Positions 27,101 to 56,182 of a stretch of 64,000 bases of DNA are shown here, piece after piece. The notes under the pieces are model-generated. The model ran no database searches. It was given only the letters and a program-made list of their open reading frames with translations, and was not told the origin of the DNA. How positions within the stretch are numbered: the stretch's first letter is position 1; every line of letters begins with the position of its first letter. The translations under genes were made by a program, and so were the position numbers. The stretch comes from Sipunculus nudus (lineage: Eukaryota; Annelida; Sipuncula; Golfingiida; Sipunculidae), in contig CM049315.1 of NCBI GenBank assembly GCA_026874595.1, forward strand, positions 11,470,664 to 11,534,663. Direction: 5' to 3'.

Positions 27101-27446
27101 CAGGCTCCGGGCATTCAACCCTTCCAATATAGTTGCCAAATTGAACTCAATAGACTTAATGCCCCCGAGTCACAAAAGGACGTTTAGTGGTTCCGACACA
27201 ACTAGCACGCTACCACAGTCAGAGGATGATGTTTTGCCCCCCAGGGGTAGAAATGGTACTTTTAATATGGAATACTTTGCCAACTGGGGGAGTAACTTCG
27301 ATAAGCTTGTGGGAGTGTTTAAAGATATCGCTCTACTGCCTGACAACGAAAATAGTAAAACTGACACAAGTTTATTAAACAAAACCAGTGTGGATCTCAG
27401 CGATAACACAGAGAATTTTAACAGGACTAAAGAAGAATATGTATAA
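8989..27446 (+). CDS. FAT4: FAT4/Fat-type giant protocadherin, C-terminal half (14 exons)
   Basis: Exons: 8989-9169, 9605-9852, 12021-12208, 12922-13545, 14022-14797, 15162-15253, 15752-17113, 17535-19258, 19538-19644, 20271-20575, 21274-21485, 22125-22239, 22974-23111, 25603-27446. All junctions are GT-AG and all phases agree, giving about 2,637 residues. Domain order is the end of one cadherin repeat, 12 further repeats, a Fat-specific segment, EGF x4, LamG, EGF, LamG, one membrane helix near window residue 2073-2100 and a tail of about 535 residues. The tail carries blocks I recognise from FAT4: DIDNASSIAPSD, GLTVEEVARLN, DSFTCSEVDYD, NWGSNFDKLVGVFKDIALLP and terminal EEYV. Fat proteins sit at the plasma membrane, bind Dachsous in neighbouring cells and act in planar polarity and Hippo signalling. 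The N-terminal half is outside the window. Calling it FAT4 rather than a FAT1-3 type rests mainly on the tail. Confidence 0.96.
9605..9852 (+). CDS. FAT4: FAT4 exon b: EC1 end, EC2 start
   Basis: Acceptor tttcag, donor gtatgt. Encodes LDRE and the FDVMATDHG strand of EC1, the linker DDVNEFPPVF and the start of EC2. Phase 1 at the donor joins to GSFVLGV in the next exon. Confidence 0.94.
12021..12208 (+). CDS. FAT4: FAT4 exon c: middle of EC2
   Basis: Acceptor ttcctagcag, donor gtaaat. Encodes VTATDQDSGMNADVMYSLSG and the KAQDK end strand. EC2 lacks the usual LDRE motif. Confidence 0.93.
12922..13545 (+). CDS. FAT4: FAT4 exon d: EC2 end, EC3, most of EC4
   Basis: Phase 0 at both ends. EC2 closes with a degenerate linker (VGTSGFPEF) lacking the calcium-binding DxNDN. 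EC3 is unusual in having KATSARAG where calcium-binding DxDxG is expected, but ends with a normal DVNDNDPVF. EC4 carries DADARDNG and LDRE. Confidence 0.94.
14022..14797 (+). CDS. FAT4: FAT4 exon e: EC4 end, EC5, EC6, start of EC7
   Basis: Acceptor tgttacag, donor gtaagt. Linkers are DKNDERPHF after EC4, DANDEYPIF after EC5 and the calcium-poor QPANQHPPVF after EC6. It ends in phase 2 inside a lysine codon of EC7. Confidence 0.95.
15162..15253 (+). CDS. FAT4: FAT4 exon f: small exon, middle of EC7
   Basis: A 92-base exon too short for simple ORF calling. Acceptor ttcag and donor gtaagt. It reads DTLDTGFNSEIKYILDSGNG and then a SLNPDSG motif, which fits the DxD...NxxIxY core of a cadherin repeat. 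Phases match both neighbours. Confidence 0.92.
15752..17113 (+). CDS. FAT4: FAT4 exon g: EC7 end, EC8-EC10, most of EC11
   Basis: A 1,362-base exon. EC7 ends with ARVNRYSPVF, which lacks the calcium-binding acid residues. EC8 ends DVNDNPPTF, EC9 ends SVNEYPPIF and EC10 ends DANDPPVF, one residue shorter than usual. EC11 carries PEN, VDNDL and LDRE and is completed in the next exon. Confidence 0.96.
17535..19258 (+). CDS. FAT4: FAT4 exon h: EC11 end, EC12, Fat-specific segment, EGF1-4, LamG1 start
   Basis: EC12 (PENRPPYAD, linker DTNDSPSSA) is followed by roughly 190 residues matching the membrane-proximal Fat-specific region (VDQLTGNEFVEIYTKFIQAF onward). Four EGF domains follow. EGF1 has about 24 extra residues between its third and fourth cysteines, EGF3 (NLDECLD, CKNGGTCTD) has a calcium-binding EGF signature, and EGF4 ends CSYGFTGPSCEI. 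The exon ends inside LamG1 at MTLNRIRK, phase 0. Confidence 0.95.
19538..19644 (+). CDS. FAT4: FAT4 exon i: middle of LamG1
   Basis: Acceptor ctctgcag, donor gtaagt, phase 0 to 2. It encodes VTHLTVVKC and then a short cysteine-rich insert with CPDGQDTCDTC and DTSC. Confidence 0.88.
20271..20575 (+). CDS. FAT4: FAT4 exon j: LamG1 end and EGF5
   Basis: Good polypyrimidine acceptor (gtttttttccag). It encodes LNAPLFIGGI, the DFIGCMRNVKMD end strand typical of LamG, then EGF5 from CAAMDCGKGQC to CECDMGIIGDSC. Confidence 0.93.
21274..21485 (+). CDS. FAT4: FAT4 exon k: LamG2 start with a furin-like site
   Basis: Encodes VESFGFGPDATVEYHV, a basic stretch KQSKRQKRAAAPG that contains RQKR, then LKLRTSSEDGVLVHVATARG. 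RQKR before small residues fits the R-x-K/R-R consensus for proprotein convertases. Confidence 0.92.
22042..22139. repeat. 51-bp tandem duplication spanning an exon acceptor
   Basis: Copies at 22042-22088 and 22093-22139 share tttgacagtgatattattat and the following acceptor and exon start. The upstream copy has ctgtgcag|tag, so splicing there would put a TAG stop directly in frame. Only the downstream copy (ctgtacag|gtg) continues the reading frame. Confidence 0.9.
22125..22239 (+). CDS. FAT4: FAT4 exon l: middle of LamG2
   Basis: Encodes ELLMELTADVSDGTWHTVTL, with the DGxWH core of a LamG domain. The acceptor (ctgtacag) lies in the downstream copy of a 51-bp tandem duplication; the upstream copy carries a decoy acceptor. 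Donor gtaaga, phase 1. Confidence 0.9.
22511..22973 (+). repeat. 42-bp minisatellite, about 11 units, ending in a splice acceptor
   Basis: Unit pattern is ggggaatgtattataatt, then gaatatctatttatag, then aatcagga. About eleven units run head to tail; at least one has an internal indel. The last unit's aatcag|ga is the acceptor of the exon at 22974. Most other units contain the same or a similar cag|gag or aag|gag sequence. Confidence 0.92.
22974..23111 (+). CDS. FAT4: FAT4 exon m: LamG2, acceptor inside a minisatellite
   Basis: Encodes GASLSGSDGQVVNTEGNW and LTLGAPANPVHVQGTGLSG. The acceptor tatagaatcag|gag lies in the last unit of a 42-bp minisatellite and has no real polypyrimidine tract. 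Phase 1 at both ends agrees with its neighbours. Confidence 0.88.
23387..24946. promoter_or_regulatory. Array of nuclear-receptor-like half-sites within the element
   Basis: AGGTCATGACCT, a palindrome of AGGTCA half-sites, occurs at 23387-23398, with a variant at 23713-23724. AGGTCAAAGGTCAAGGTCA occurs exactly at 24172-24190, 24461-24479 and 24928-24946, with looser copies near 23881, 24028, 24314, 24604 and 24783. Each full copy combines a DR1 pair with TCAAGGTCA. Whether any receptor binds here is unknown. Confidence 0.45.
24060..24990 (+). repeat. Tandem core of the Helentron-like element, about 290-bp units
   Basis: Units restart at ttagtttctggatgataatt (about 24066, 24355 and 24820; a diverged copy near 24645). 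Each contains GGGGTCATGAGGTCAAAGGT or a close variant and a second block with GTCACAAGGTCAAAGG. Short open frames here arise from the repeat. Confidence 0.82.
25603..27446 (+). CDS. FAT4: FAT4 exon n: LamG2 end, membrane helix, cytoplasmic tail, stop
   Basis: Opens with LRGCVSEFKVNGKPMPF, the closing strand of LamG2. A hydrophobic stretch beginning VPLAVIIVIVVFVVILV is followed by the stop-transfer RRKKKAK. The tail contains DYYDIDNASSIAPSD (about 26195-26240), many S/T-P sites in an R/H-x-S/T-P context (26335-26870), an SADVLSSSSEE patch, DSFTCSEVDYD and the block FKDIALLP. It ends EEYV, a likely class of PDZ ligand, with TAA at 27444-27446. Fat tails are known to be phosphorylated and to recruit polarity and Hippo regulators; which of these applies here is inference. 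Confidence 0.97.
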
Positions 27447-29530
27447 TTGTATTTAACAGGATTATAAACTTCAAGTTGGTGCTGCAAGCCTTTCAGTTTA
27501 TAGGGCTTTATTATGAATATTCATAAATTCATTCCCATAAAAGGTTTTATATTTCATAGCACATTTAAATGTTGATACTGTTTACTGTAAACGTGAGGAG
27601 ATAATTGTAATGTATTATGTGAATAACATGGTATTATAAGTCCCAAGGCCAAGCTGTACAAGGTGCATGAATATTCATAAATAATACATGCTGTAGATGA
27701 ACTTTTGAATATTCAACAGCTGGGCAGCCTTTGCTTGAGATCTGAATAATCATAATTCATTGTAAGATACCCATCAACTGCCATCATAAAGTATTTGAAA
27801 TCTCATTTCATGCACATAGAGAAATCTCATTTTAATTATTCATATTTTTTGTACAAATTTTACACAATTCTTATATTTGCATAACACATCCACAAGAAGA
27901 CAACTTAATCTCATGTTGTGCCTTTGCAAAATACATCAATCTCGATGCACTGGTCTGCGGATCATTTTTATATGTTTATTAAACATGTACAGATATTATT
28001 TATGCCAAAACAGTTGCTGCCGCTGTAAATAATGCTTTGCTGACGCCCTCTTGTGCACAAGGGAGACACTACGAGTATATGAGGATAGGGAGTACCATTA
28101 AAGTTGTGGCATGAAATGCCTTGTAGCTGTTATGAAATATTATTAAGAGGATGTAAATCAGGTGACTATCTTGAAGGTTGTGACGTCAAATATCTCAGAT
28201 GTGACACCTGGTGATAAAAGTGACATCTGGTGGTAAGGTTGTGAATCATGGATTATTATATTTATGTGGTGATTCATTTTATGACCAAAAGGTTGTGCTT
28301 GTCTACATGAGGCTAGGTTTGACTCGGTGAAAATATTAATGGTTGTGAAATAAACTTGTTAAGTGGCAGGGAATTCAGGATTTATTTATATAACATACAT
28401 TTAAATATAGAACTGATGATCCTTTTTGAAAGAATGTAAAACTTTAGGGTGGATATGGCATCCCCTGTAAAAAAAAATACAAAGAGTGAGGAAGAGGGTG
28501 TGTGTTGACCTTGTCTTAGGAGGGCTTTTAGTTATTCAGGGAACCTGTTACATTGTGCCCTAGGAGGTCACATGTTTTTTATAATGGAAGAGTTTACATA
28601 AACATGATACAAATACAAAAATGTCAAAGGTTTCATCCATATTAAACAAGTTATTATCTTGTATTTAATAAATATATACATTTAATGTATTTTTTAGTTT
28701 GCAGAAAAAATATTTAGAGAAACATGACACAGGATTAAACATGGAAGCATTTCAGAGCACATCAACACAATTTTCTTCCTTCCCTTATTCACATACATCT
28801 CATTAAACATTCTCTAGTTATGTTAGCTTTGATCGAGTGTTTCAGAATTTGTTCTATTTAAAGAAACATTTTGAATTTCAAAATTTCAAAGTAAAATCAG
28901 GATCATAAAATCTAACATTTTGAATTTCAAAGTTAAGGATTACAATATCATGTGGTAAATATGTAGTGTTTTTACTTGTAGATTTATGTACAACCAGTAT
29001 TGTATGATGTTGTTAAAATACCTTTCACATATCACACATATCAGCTGTGGACAGACGATCACAGATATATTTTTAAAATTGTATTAAAAGGTTTGAATCT
29101 CAGTATGGCGAGGCGAGTGTCATGCTCCAGTGTTTTCTATTAATCTGTTGCCTCATCTGAGATCAAATTCTGACTGGTCCTTTCTTATGTTGAACAGGTC
29201 ATATATTTTGCCTTCACTTTTTAAATGTGTTGACAAAGTATAGCTTTTTTTGTCATTTTGTTATAGTTATCTTTTGTACAGGGTCTTACTGTTTTATGGA
29301 TTGAGCTTAACTTGATCTTTTCTACTTTTGTTTGTACAACTCCAGTTTGTATCTGCACAAAGACCTCAAGGAGGGCATCTTTAACTTTACAATTCTTTGC
29401 TGCTTTGCTTTAATAGAGGCGTGTCCCTGTGTTTTGATTTTGTTCCTTGTGGTTCGATCCTTGTACAGAAAACATTTTGTTGTGTATACTGTTACCACTG
29501 GAGCATTTAATAAATTTGTATAAAACTGAA
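27447..29530 (+). other. FAT4: FAT4 3'UTR
   Basis: AT-rich, with no open frame of interest on the plus strand. Candidate poly(A) signals AATAAA lie at 28667-28672 and 29509-29514. The second is followed by T/GT-rich sequence and is the preferred end. Confidence 0.6.
29509..29514 (+). terminator. FAT4: Candidate poly(A) signal of FAT4
   Basis: AATAAA within catttaataaatttg, followed by ttctttcttgcattgttgag, a plausible T/GT-rich downstream element. Confidence 0.5.
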
Positions 29531-30663
29531 CATGGGTTCTTTCTTGCATTGTTGAGTGAATAATATTTTGTGACACTTTACCAAGGCTTTTAAATTTAAT
29601 TGCATGGTCTGGTCCATCAAAATGTGACGTGATAACAGACAATATGTTTTCATGAAGCCTGAAATTTCAGATTTTCCAGAATTTGTGACTGGTCATAATT
29701 GTGGGTCCTCATCTAATAGCTCAGTTACCTATATATTTTGCCATGAGAAAACTACATATGTACCAGTATATAAAAAAGGGTGTATTAATAGTCATGTTTC
29801 CTCATTCATATACAAGTAATAAATATATCCTTGACCTTATCCAAACTCCAGGCCAAATTCCATCTAAATAAATCCATTAAAAACAAAAGGTCAACTAATG
29901 GTTTCCGGTAGTTCAATATTTGCCAAGAGATTAGAGAAAACTTCTTTCCAACACATGGCTGACAACATACCAACTGGTAAAATGGACAAAGGTGGCAGTT
30001 GGCCACCACCTAGCTGAACTTTGCGCGTTTTCCATTTACTTTAGCATGTAGAATTTCCTATGATTTCACCACAAATAAAAAGAGTTGGTCATTCAGTCAT
30101 CACCTTCCTTGATTTAAAGTGTGACATACAAATATGCCAATTAGATAAAGAGTCCATAGGTTTTAATTGGCTTGTAACATACTAACAAATAGCGGGGATT
30201 CACTGCATTCGCCACACAGGCTGTTAGTATGAACCAAAGGTCGTCCTGCCTCAGTGTTGTGCCATGAGGATGCAAATATATTAGTCATATTTGACAACTA
30301 CTTGTGGCCTACAAACTGTCACTTAACATAAACTACACTAATCATTAGCTTTGTAGTATACTTTCTAACAACACCTACCATGTACAAGTAAAAATTAATT
30401 TTAACTCTGCATACTGGGAAGTATTTTCTAACATGGTATTCGGCAAATGTTTGGAATTGTTTACTACTGTGCAAAAAATTTAGGGGAAAAGTGCAGATCA
30501 ACTTTATAATAAAAAGGCCTTTTATGTAGTTTAGACGAGGGTTGAGAAATGGATTTGTGGACCCACTGCAGTACATGACAATCAAATGGCACTGCTACAT
30601 GATATAACACTTGTATTTTCTTGCATATACACAACAAGTAAAATCCAATACAAACAACAAAGC

Positions 30664-30669
30664 TTTATT
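30664..30669 (-). terminator. HARS1: Candidate poly(A) signal of HARS (distal end)
   Basis: TTTATT on the plus strand reads AATAAA on the minus strand, about 520 bases after the distal stop codon. With the FAT4 signal near 29.51 kb it would leave about 1.1 kb between the convergent 3' ends. Confidence 0.5.
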
Positions 30670-31187
30670 TTTATTACACGCTGGTATCCCCTGTAACATG
30701 CATGTCAATCCTTTCAGCTGCAAAATGACCTTTTCTTTATCAATTTGCTTCCATATGTCCAAGACAATGTAAGATAAATCTGCCAGGCTTTGAATAAACT
30801 GATTGCACTATCCAAAAGGAAACAAACAGCATGAAATAATTCAAAAAGATTGTAAGAGTAGTTGCTGTATGGTTATATTATTTCAGCTCCATATAGATGC
30901 AATTTTATTTTAATATAGCATCTGGTGATTCATAACATTTCAAGATAATGTCCATTTAAAGCTCAAGTATTCTGATGAAGTCCAGAAAATGACAGCTGAC
31001 AACATGGAGTACATATTCAGATCTGCTGTAATTTGAATTTATGAAAGAACTGGATACCATCTTCTTTTGTAGACTTTTGCCTGAGGATGATACATTGTTA
31101 TAATAAATAAATCCTCCATGGCTCAAGCATTCCTAAGTTGATACATAAATGTGTACAGCCATTTACTATTTGTCTCTTTCACGTATA

Positions 31188-51152
<19,965 letters not shown>

Positions 51153-51299
51153 GTTGTTGCATGTGCTGGTCTGAATGACATCCGGTTTTTCGGAAAAAGT
51201 ATGATTCAGAAAATAGATTCGTGGATTTATATACATGAGGAAATTTCTCACTGTTACGTCAGGCAATATTTGTAATATTCGAGTTGAAAGAAATTTCAT
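51153..51299 (-). CDS. HARS1: Upstream in-frame extension: candidate mitochondrial presequence
   Basis: An ATG at 51297-51299 is in frame with MADKTT and adds 49 residues beginning MKFLSTRILQILPDVTVRNF. Residues 1-36 have Lys/Arg at 2, 7, 18 and 27 and only one acidic residue, with alternating hydrophobic residues as in a targeting helix. The upstream ATG has T at -3 (weak), while MADKTT has A at -3 and G at +4 (strong), the usual leaky-scanning layout. An in-frame TGA at 51312-51314 limits the extension. Some eukaryotes make cytosolic and mitochondrial HisRS from one gene in this way. Confidence 0.55.
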
Positions 51300-51617
51300 C
51301 GAATTAATTAATCACATGAATGAAATTATCGACATTTTTGTATTTTAACAGTTGTACTCTCCTCCTATACCAGGAGAGTAAAATTAAAAGTGCATATCAA
51401 TTATTTTTGTGAAGAAAAGTTTCTCTAGCTGGCAGACTAGTACGGTATGTACAGTGATATATAGACGTACAATAAAAATCAAAAGACACAGCGTAATATA
51501 CAGTGGCAATCCAAGTGTCCATTTACTTGAATTAAAATAAAAAACCTAGCTATTATAAGGTTACTTTTACAAAGATGGTCAACCAAATACCATAAACTTT
51601 TGGTACAGAGGAGGACA

Positions 51618-51644
51618 ACTATAATAATAATAATAATAATAATA
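51618..51644. repeat. (AAT)n microsatellite
   Basis: About nine aat units directly abutting the LINE fragment. Confidence 0.95.
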
Positions 51645-51649
51645 TTGAG

Positions 51650-52590
51650 GTTCAACAATGCCTGAAGAGAAACGCGTCTCTCGTCTGCCGCCATCAGCAG
51701 ACTTTCCATGACACTCCCCAGTACGGCGGCCTCTAGCTGTGCTATGGTACGTGCCTTCTATACGCGGACTGATGGATTTCCATTGAGCAATTTTCATAAA
51801 TATGACATTGTAACCTCTTTGAAACAGTCTTCTCAAGGATTTTAGAAACGAAGGGAATGTTTGAAACTGGCCTAAAATGTTTAGACCTAAGATCATTTGG
51901 ATCTAATTCCGGACCGGCTTTTTTCCAAAGTGGGGTCACAACAGCCTCTTTAAACTGAGAAGGAACAGTAGACCTACCTGTTGATAGTGAGAAATGAATG
52001 TAATCAATGGAATAAGGTCATCTATACATTGCTTAAGAAGGGGAATGGGGAAGGGATCGACAATACAGCATTTTGTTTGTGATGACAGTTTGAGTTCATG
52101 TATATCTCCTGATCAGTCGCTCTAAACCAGGACAAAGAGGGACCATCATAAAACATCAAAATTAGGAGGTTAACATACACAAGAGTCAAGTTCACGACGG
52201 ATACGTTAATTTATGGCCAAGAAAAAAGTCACAGAAACGTTTCGGAAGGTCACAGCGAGGTATATCAGTTGGCAGAGGTATAATCCGGGACCCGCCCTGA
52301 AGCTCACCAGACACAGAAAACAGCTGTTTTGATAACAATCTGCCAAATCTGGAGTCAATCTTATCCATGTAGAATTGTCTTTTGGCCTCAATAAAGGCTG
52401 CTTTCACTACAGCTTTTTCTCTGACGAAGATTTCACGATGGACAGACAGACCTGAACTTCGCCAGCATCCTTTCCGCTTGCATCCGTTTACGGCGGGCAA
52501 CTCTGATGTCATCAGACAACCACGGGGCCGAAGGTCTGTCTCTCACAATTATTGTGACAGACATCATATGCATCCGCAGTCAAAATAAAA
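51650..52590 (-). mobile_element. LINE fragment (jockey/CR1/L2-like), endonuclease-RT linker and RT start
   Basis: On the minus strand, RPSAPWLSDDIRVARRKRMQ and then SVHREIFVREKAVVKAAFIE are the linker typical of these LINEs. HFRPVSNIPFVSKILEKTVS and IHQSAYR are the start of the reverse transcriptase. The frame changes several times and the element stops before the catalytic centre at an AAT microsatellite. Old and inactive. Confidence 0.85.
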
Positions 52591-52767
52591 GAGAAAAAAA
52601 GAAGGGCTTGACAAAAGTAAACATGAATGACCTGAAAATCAAATTAAGAACATTGAAAGAGTCCAGACAACTAAAGAATACTGCATGCATGATGAACTTA
52701 CGGTCGTCTTCATATATGCCCGGGCCTAGCTAGAATGAAAGTATCAGAGCAAAAGAAACTAAGGATA

Positions 52768-52770
<3 letters not shown>

Positions 52771-52832
<62 letters not shown>

Positions 52833-52849
52833 CATATATATATATATTA
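52771..52849. repeat. (TA)n microsatellite
   Basis: About 80 bases of nearly pure TA with two or three interruptions. Confidence 0.97.
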
Positions 52850-52959
52850 TGACCTGCCTATGCGTCTTTGATGGTATTCTCATTTACAAGACATTGACTT
52901 TTGCAGTGTATGCGCCTGCTTATTTCTACAGAGGAATTTAATACATCAGTTAAAAATTA

Positions 52960-53142
52960 GGCATGTTTATACATATCAGGAAGCTTTATAGTGTACAAGA
53001 CTGGTGGCGCCACCTACAATAATTTTTGCACAGTGTATATCCCTGCTTTTTTCACAGGAGGGGTTTGACATATCAGTCTGACATTCGGCATATGTATATA
53101 TCTCTTAGTTGTATACAAGACTGGTGGTGCCAGCTACAGTTA
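52960..53142 (+). repeat. Units related to the Helentron-like core, upstream of its left end
   Basis: Two partial units with acaagactggtggcgccacc and acaagactggtggtgccagc. They suggest the second element landed in, or next to, an older copy of its family. Confidence 0.55.
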
Positions 53143-56100
53143 TTGTATCTGCCAAAACAGAGTTTTGCGGATACTATGTTTTCATTGGAACGCCGCCACC
53201 GCCACTGCCGCATAGGTTTCCGGAGAACTCCTCCCTAACCGTTGGGCAGAATTTTTTTAAATTTCAGAATTATGATCGGGTGACGTGAACTGCTGCGCCC
53301 TCATTTTTGGTTGACCTCTGACCTTTCCTCTCTGCCCAGCGTCCATTTGTGCGTCTGTTTCCACACATAAACCCACATATCTCGGGAACCGTTTGACCGA
53401 TAAGGCTAAAAAATTTTGCACAAATGTACCCCTTGGATAGCTTTATGACATACACTAAAGCTGATGGCGCCACCTGCAACCAATTTTGCACAGCGTCCAT
53501 CTGTTCATCTGCCTTGGGATAAAATCACTCATATCTCTGCATTGGTTCACTGAAAACCAAAAATGTGTTTGGGAACACATTTAAATGTGTACGAGACTTG
53601 TATCTGAGATGAGGCATTAAAATGTGTACAGAAACACATTAATGTGTATGATAAATTTAATGTGTTTTGTAACACATCATAGATGTGTTTGGGAACACAT
53701 ATAAATGTGTTTCGGAACACACATAGACGTGTTTCGGAACACACACATGTGTTTGGAAACACATAGAGATGTGTTAGAGAGTTGTATCTGGGACGAGGCA
53801 TTAAATGTGTACGGAAACACAGTAAATGTGTATGATAATATAAATGTGTTCTGAAACGCATTTGATGTGTTCTGAATGTGCTAAAATGTGTTCTGCAAAA
53901 GTTCCAAATACATGTAGCTTGCCTGGTCTTGAGACTGGAATAAGTAAGGAGTAAAAGTATCTAATCCATATAATTCAGCTGTATATTCACCTGTAACACA
54001 GAAAACAAATAACAAAAGCAGTTACACAAATTTGAACCATTTATCATAATATTTTCACCGTATATTTATTCAGTTTATGAAAAAAATATATAATAGTCCT
54101 TGTCCTTCTTGAATACAGAGACACAGGTCTCTAATGATGTTTTTCTGTAGTATGCAGGCCAATAATCTGAGAAAAACACCCCAGATTATAACTAAACCAA
54201 GTGATGCACATACTATAATATACAGAAATGGGGTATATATGTAGAGTGCAAGTTGCCGAAATGTCATAATATATGGTAAATATAAGTTCAATGAGTCTGG
54301 AGTAATTGTGCATTCATCTATGATGTAGCTCTCTTAATTGGATCACCAGCAGTCTTGAGACAGCCTCATTTCGCTCCTCTTCTTGAAGAGCATAAAGACT
54401 TGGGTGGACTTAAGTCCTATAAAATAAGAAAACGAACGTATAAGAAATTAAAAAAAACAAACAGGCATGAAACATTGTGCAGTTGTATATTAGCATTTAC
54501 TACTCGGGTGGGGGGGGGGGGGGCATATATGTAGCTAAGTCACCAACATAACAAGAGTGTGGCTGTATAAAAGCACGCTGCGACTGTGACAACCTTATAG
54601 GGTTACAAACCTGACCCTGTTCTACAACAAGCTGCCTGCTGTCTTATCAGCAGTTGTTACATGTGCCCTGTACTGAGCGAAGCTTCATGAACTTTGTGCA
54701 TGGCCCTGCATGCATACACATGCATATACAGTGAACAGTTTGAATTATATAATAATAACGTCTTTGGTAATGTTAAGTTGGTAAGTACGACAAAAATATG
54801 TTATATACATGTATAATATAAATCTCCTTGCACATTCCTTGTAAACTGCATGACTGTATACATATTATTTTAGGGGCAATGTCGCAGTCAGGCAGGCATG
54901 CAATGCAGGCATCATCATCTAAATCTGGATAATTAACACTCAGTGCTCTTACTGACTGTACATATAATTAAGACATTCCACATATAGCCGATTTTGAAAA
55001 AACAATACATTCTTAACTTACCTCAGACCTTGCAGCATGTACTCTGCCAGTTATGTCTGCTGAGATGATGGGCCACCCGAACAAAGACCAGACTGTTTTT
55101 GAATTTGGCGGTTATGTATCACGTGACAACCAACTCCCTCTCGGGGAAAGGCGCATACACATTACATGTGTTTTAAAACACATACTCAAACACAGTAGAT
55201 GTGTTCCCAAACACATTTCCAAACACATTTTGGAAAACAGATGTGTTTGAGCGGAATAATGCGTTTGGTAACACAGTGAGTGTGTTCTGACTAAACGAAA
55301 CACATTTAATGCCTCATACACAGCAAAATTTGATGTGTTTGAGTTCCGGAACGCGCTAAATGTGTTCCCGTACACATTTTTGATTTTCAGTGTTGGACTC
55401 ATCCACCTGAAATTTTGCAGGTTTATACATCCTTGACAGCTTTCTTGATTTTGTGACAGGTGGCGCCACCTACATTCACATTTTGCAGACATCCAAGCTC
55501 ATATCTCGGGAACCGTTTGACCGACTAGGCAAAAAGTTTGCATGTTTATAGATCTCACATAGCTCTTTATCATATGCAAAACTGGTGGTGCAACCTGCAA
55601 CCATTTATGCTCAGCGTCCGTCTGATTGTTTGCCGTGCGATAAAATTACATATCTCGGCAGTGGTTTGACATATCTGCCTAAACTTTTTCAGGTTTGTAC
55701 ATCTTGGATAGCTTTCTAGATTTTGTGGCAGGTGGCGCCACCTACATTTATGTATACGCTGCAGACATTCAGGCTTATATCTCAGGACTGGTTTAACATA
55801 TCCCCCCTGAAATTTTGCATGTGTATAGATCTCACATAGCTCTAAATCATACACAAAATTTGTGGCGCCATCTGCCACCATTTTTGCACAGCGTCCTTCT
55901 GTTTGTCTGCTGTGGGATAAAATCACTCATATACAAGAAGTGGTTTGAATTATCTGCCTAAAATTTTGCATATGTATACAACTTAGACAGCTTTTTGGAT
56001 TTTGTGGTAGGTGGCGCAACCTACATACACATTTCGGCTGCAGACATCCAGGCTATTATGCAACACTTATGCAACACACCTCACTCTATTTCCCCTTGCC

Positions 56101-56182
56101 ACTCAATCCATGCCTGACTTCACCCATCCCACTCTGATTTTGGCGGATACACATAGACGCTTGTTGACTACCCATATTCTAG
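53143..56182 (+). mobile_element. Second Helentron/HINE-like element, split by a nested element
   Basis: Left end attGTATCTGCC followed by GGATACTATGTTTTCAT and a GCC-rich stretch matches the left end of the element at 23205. Right end TTTTGGCGGATAC (56138-56150) is the inverted subterminal repeat, and the element stops at ATATTCTAG before TT. The core has diverged units with GGTGGCGCCACCTAC and catatctcgg. The insertion 53548-55392 interrupts it; without that it is about 1.2 kb. No helicase frame. Confidence 0.7.
53548..55392. mobile_element. Foldback-type MITE with palindrome-array ends, nested
   Basis: Ends CACTGAAAACCAAAAATGTG and, inverted at the right, CACTGAAAATCAAAAATGTG. Arms of about 340 bp (left) and 230 bp (right) consist of short palindromes such as ATGTGTTTCGGAACACA. 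Flanking TT on both sides, compared with sister units of the host element that lack the insertion, suggests a 2-bp target duplication. The centre has no coding frame. Confidence 0.75.

Noticed and set aside
8989-27446. Reading the gene as an N-cadherin or classical invertebrate cadherin
   Set aside because: Cadherin-EGF-LamG-EGF-LamG order fits both at first sight, but the tail lacks a beta-catenin-binding region and has several FAT4-specific blocks, and the segment before EGF1 is Fat-like.
52735-52941. 68-codon frame with alternating Tyr-Ile
   Set aside because: It translates a TA microsatellite.
53547-53861. 104-codon minus-strand frame rich in THL and CFRTH repeats
   Set aside because: It translates the palindrome array of the foldback element, not a gene.
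53571-53895. CRISPR-like array of short repeats
   Set aside because: Repeats are palindromes of uneven spacing in the arm of a MITE in animal DNA; there are no spacers of regular length.
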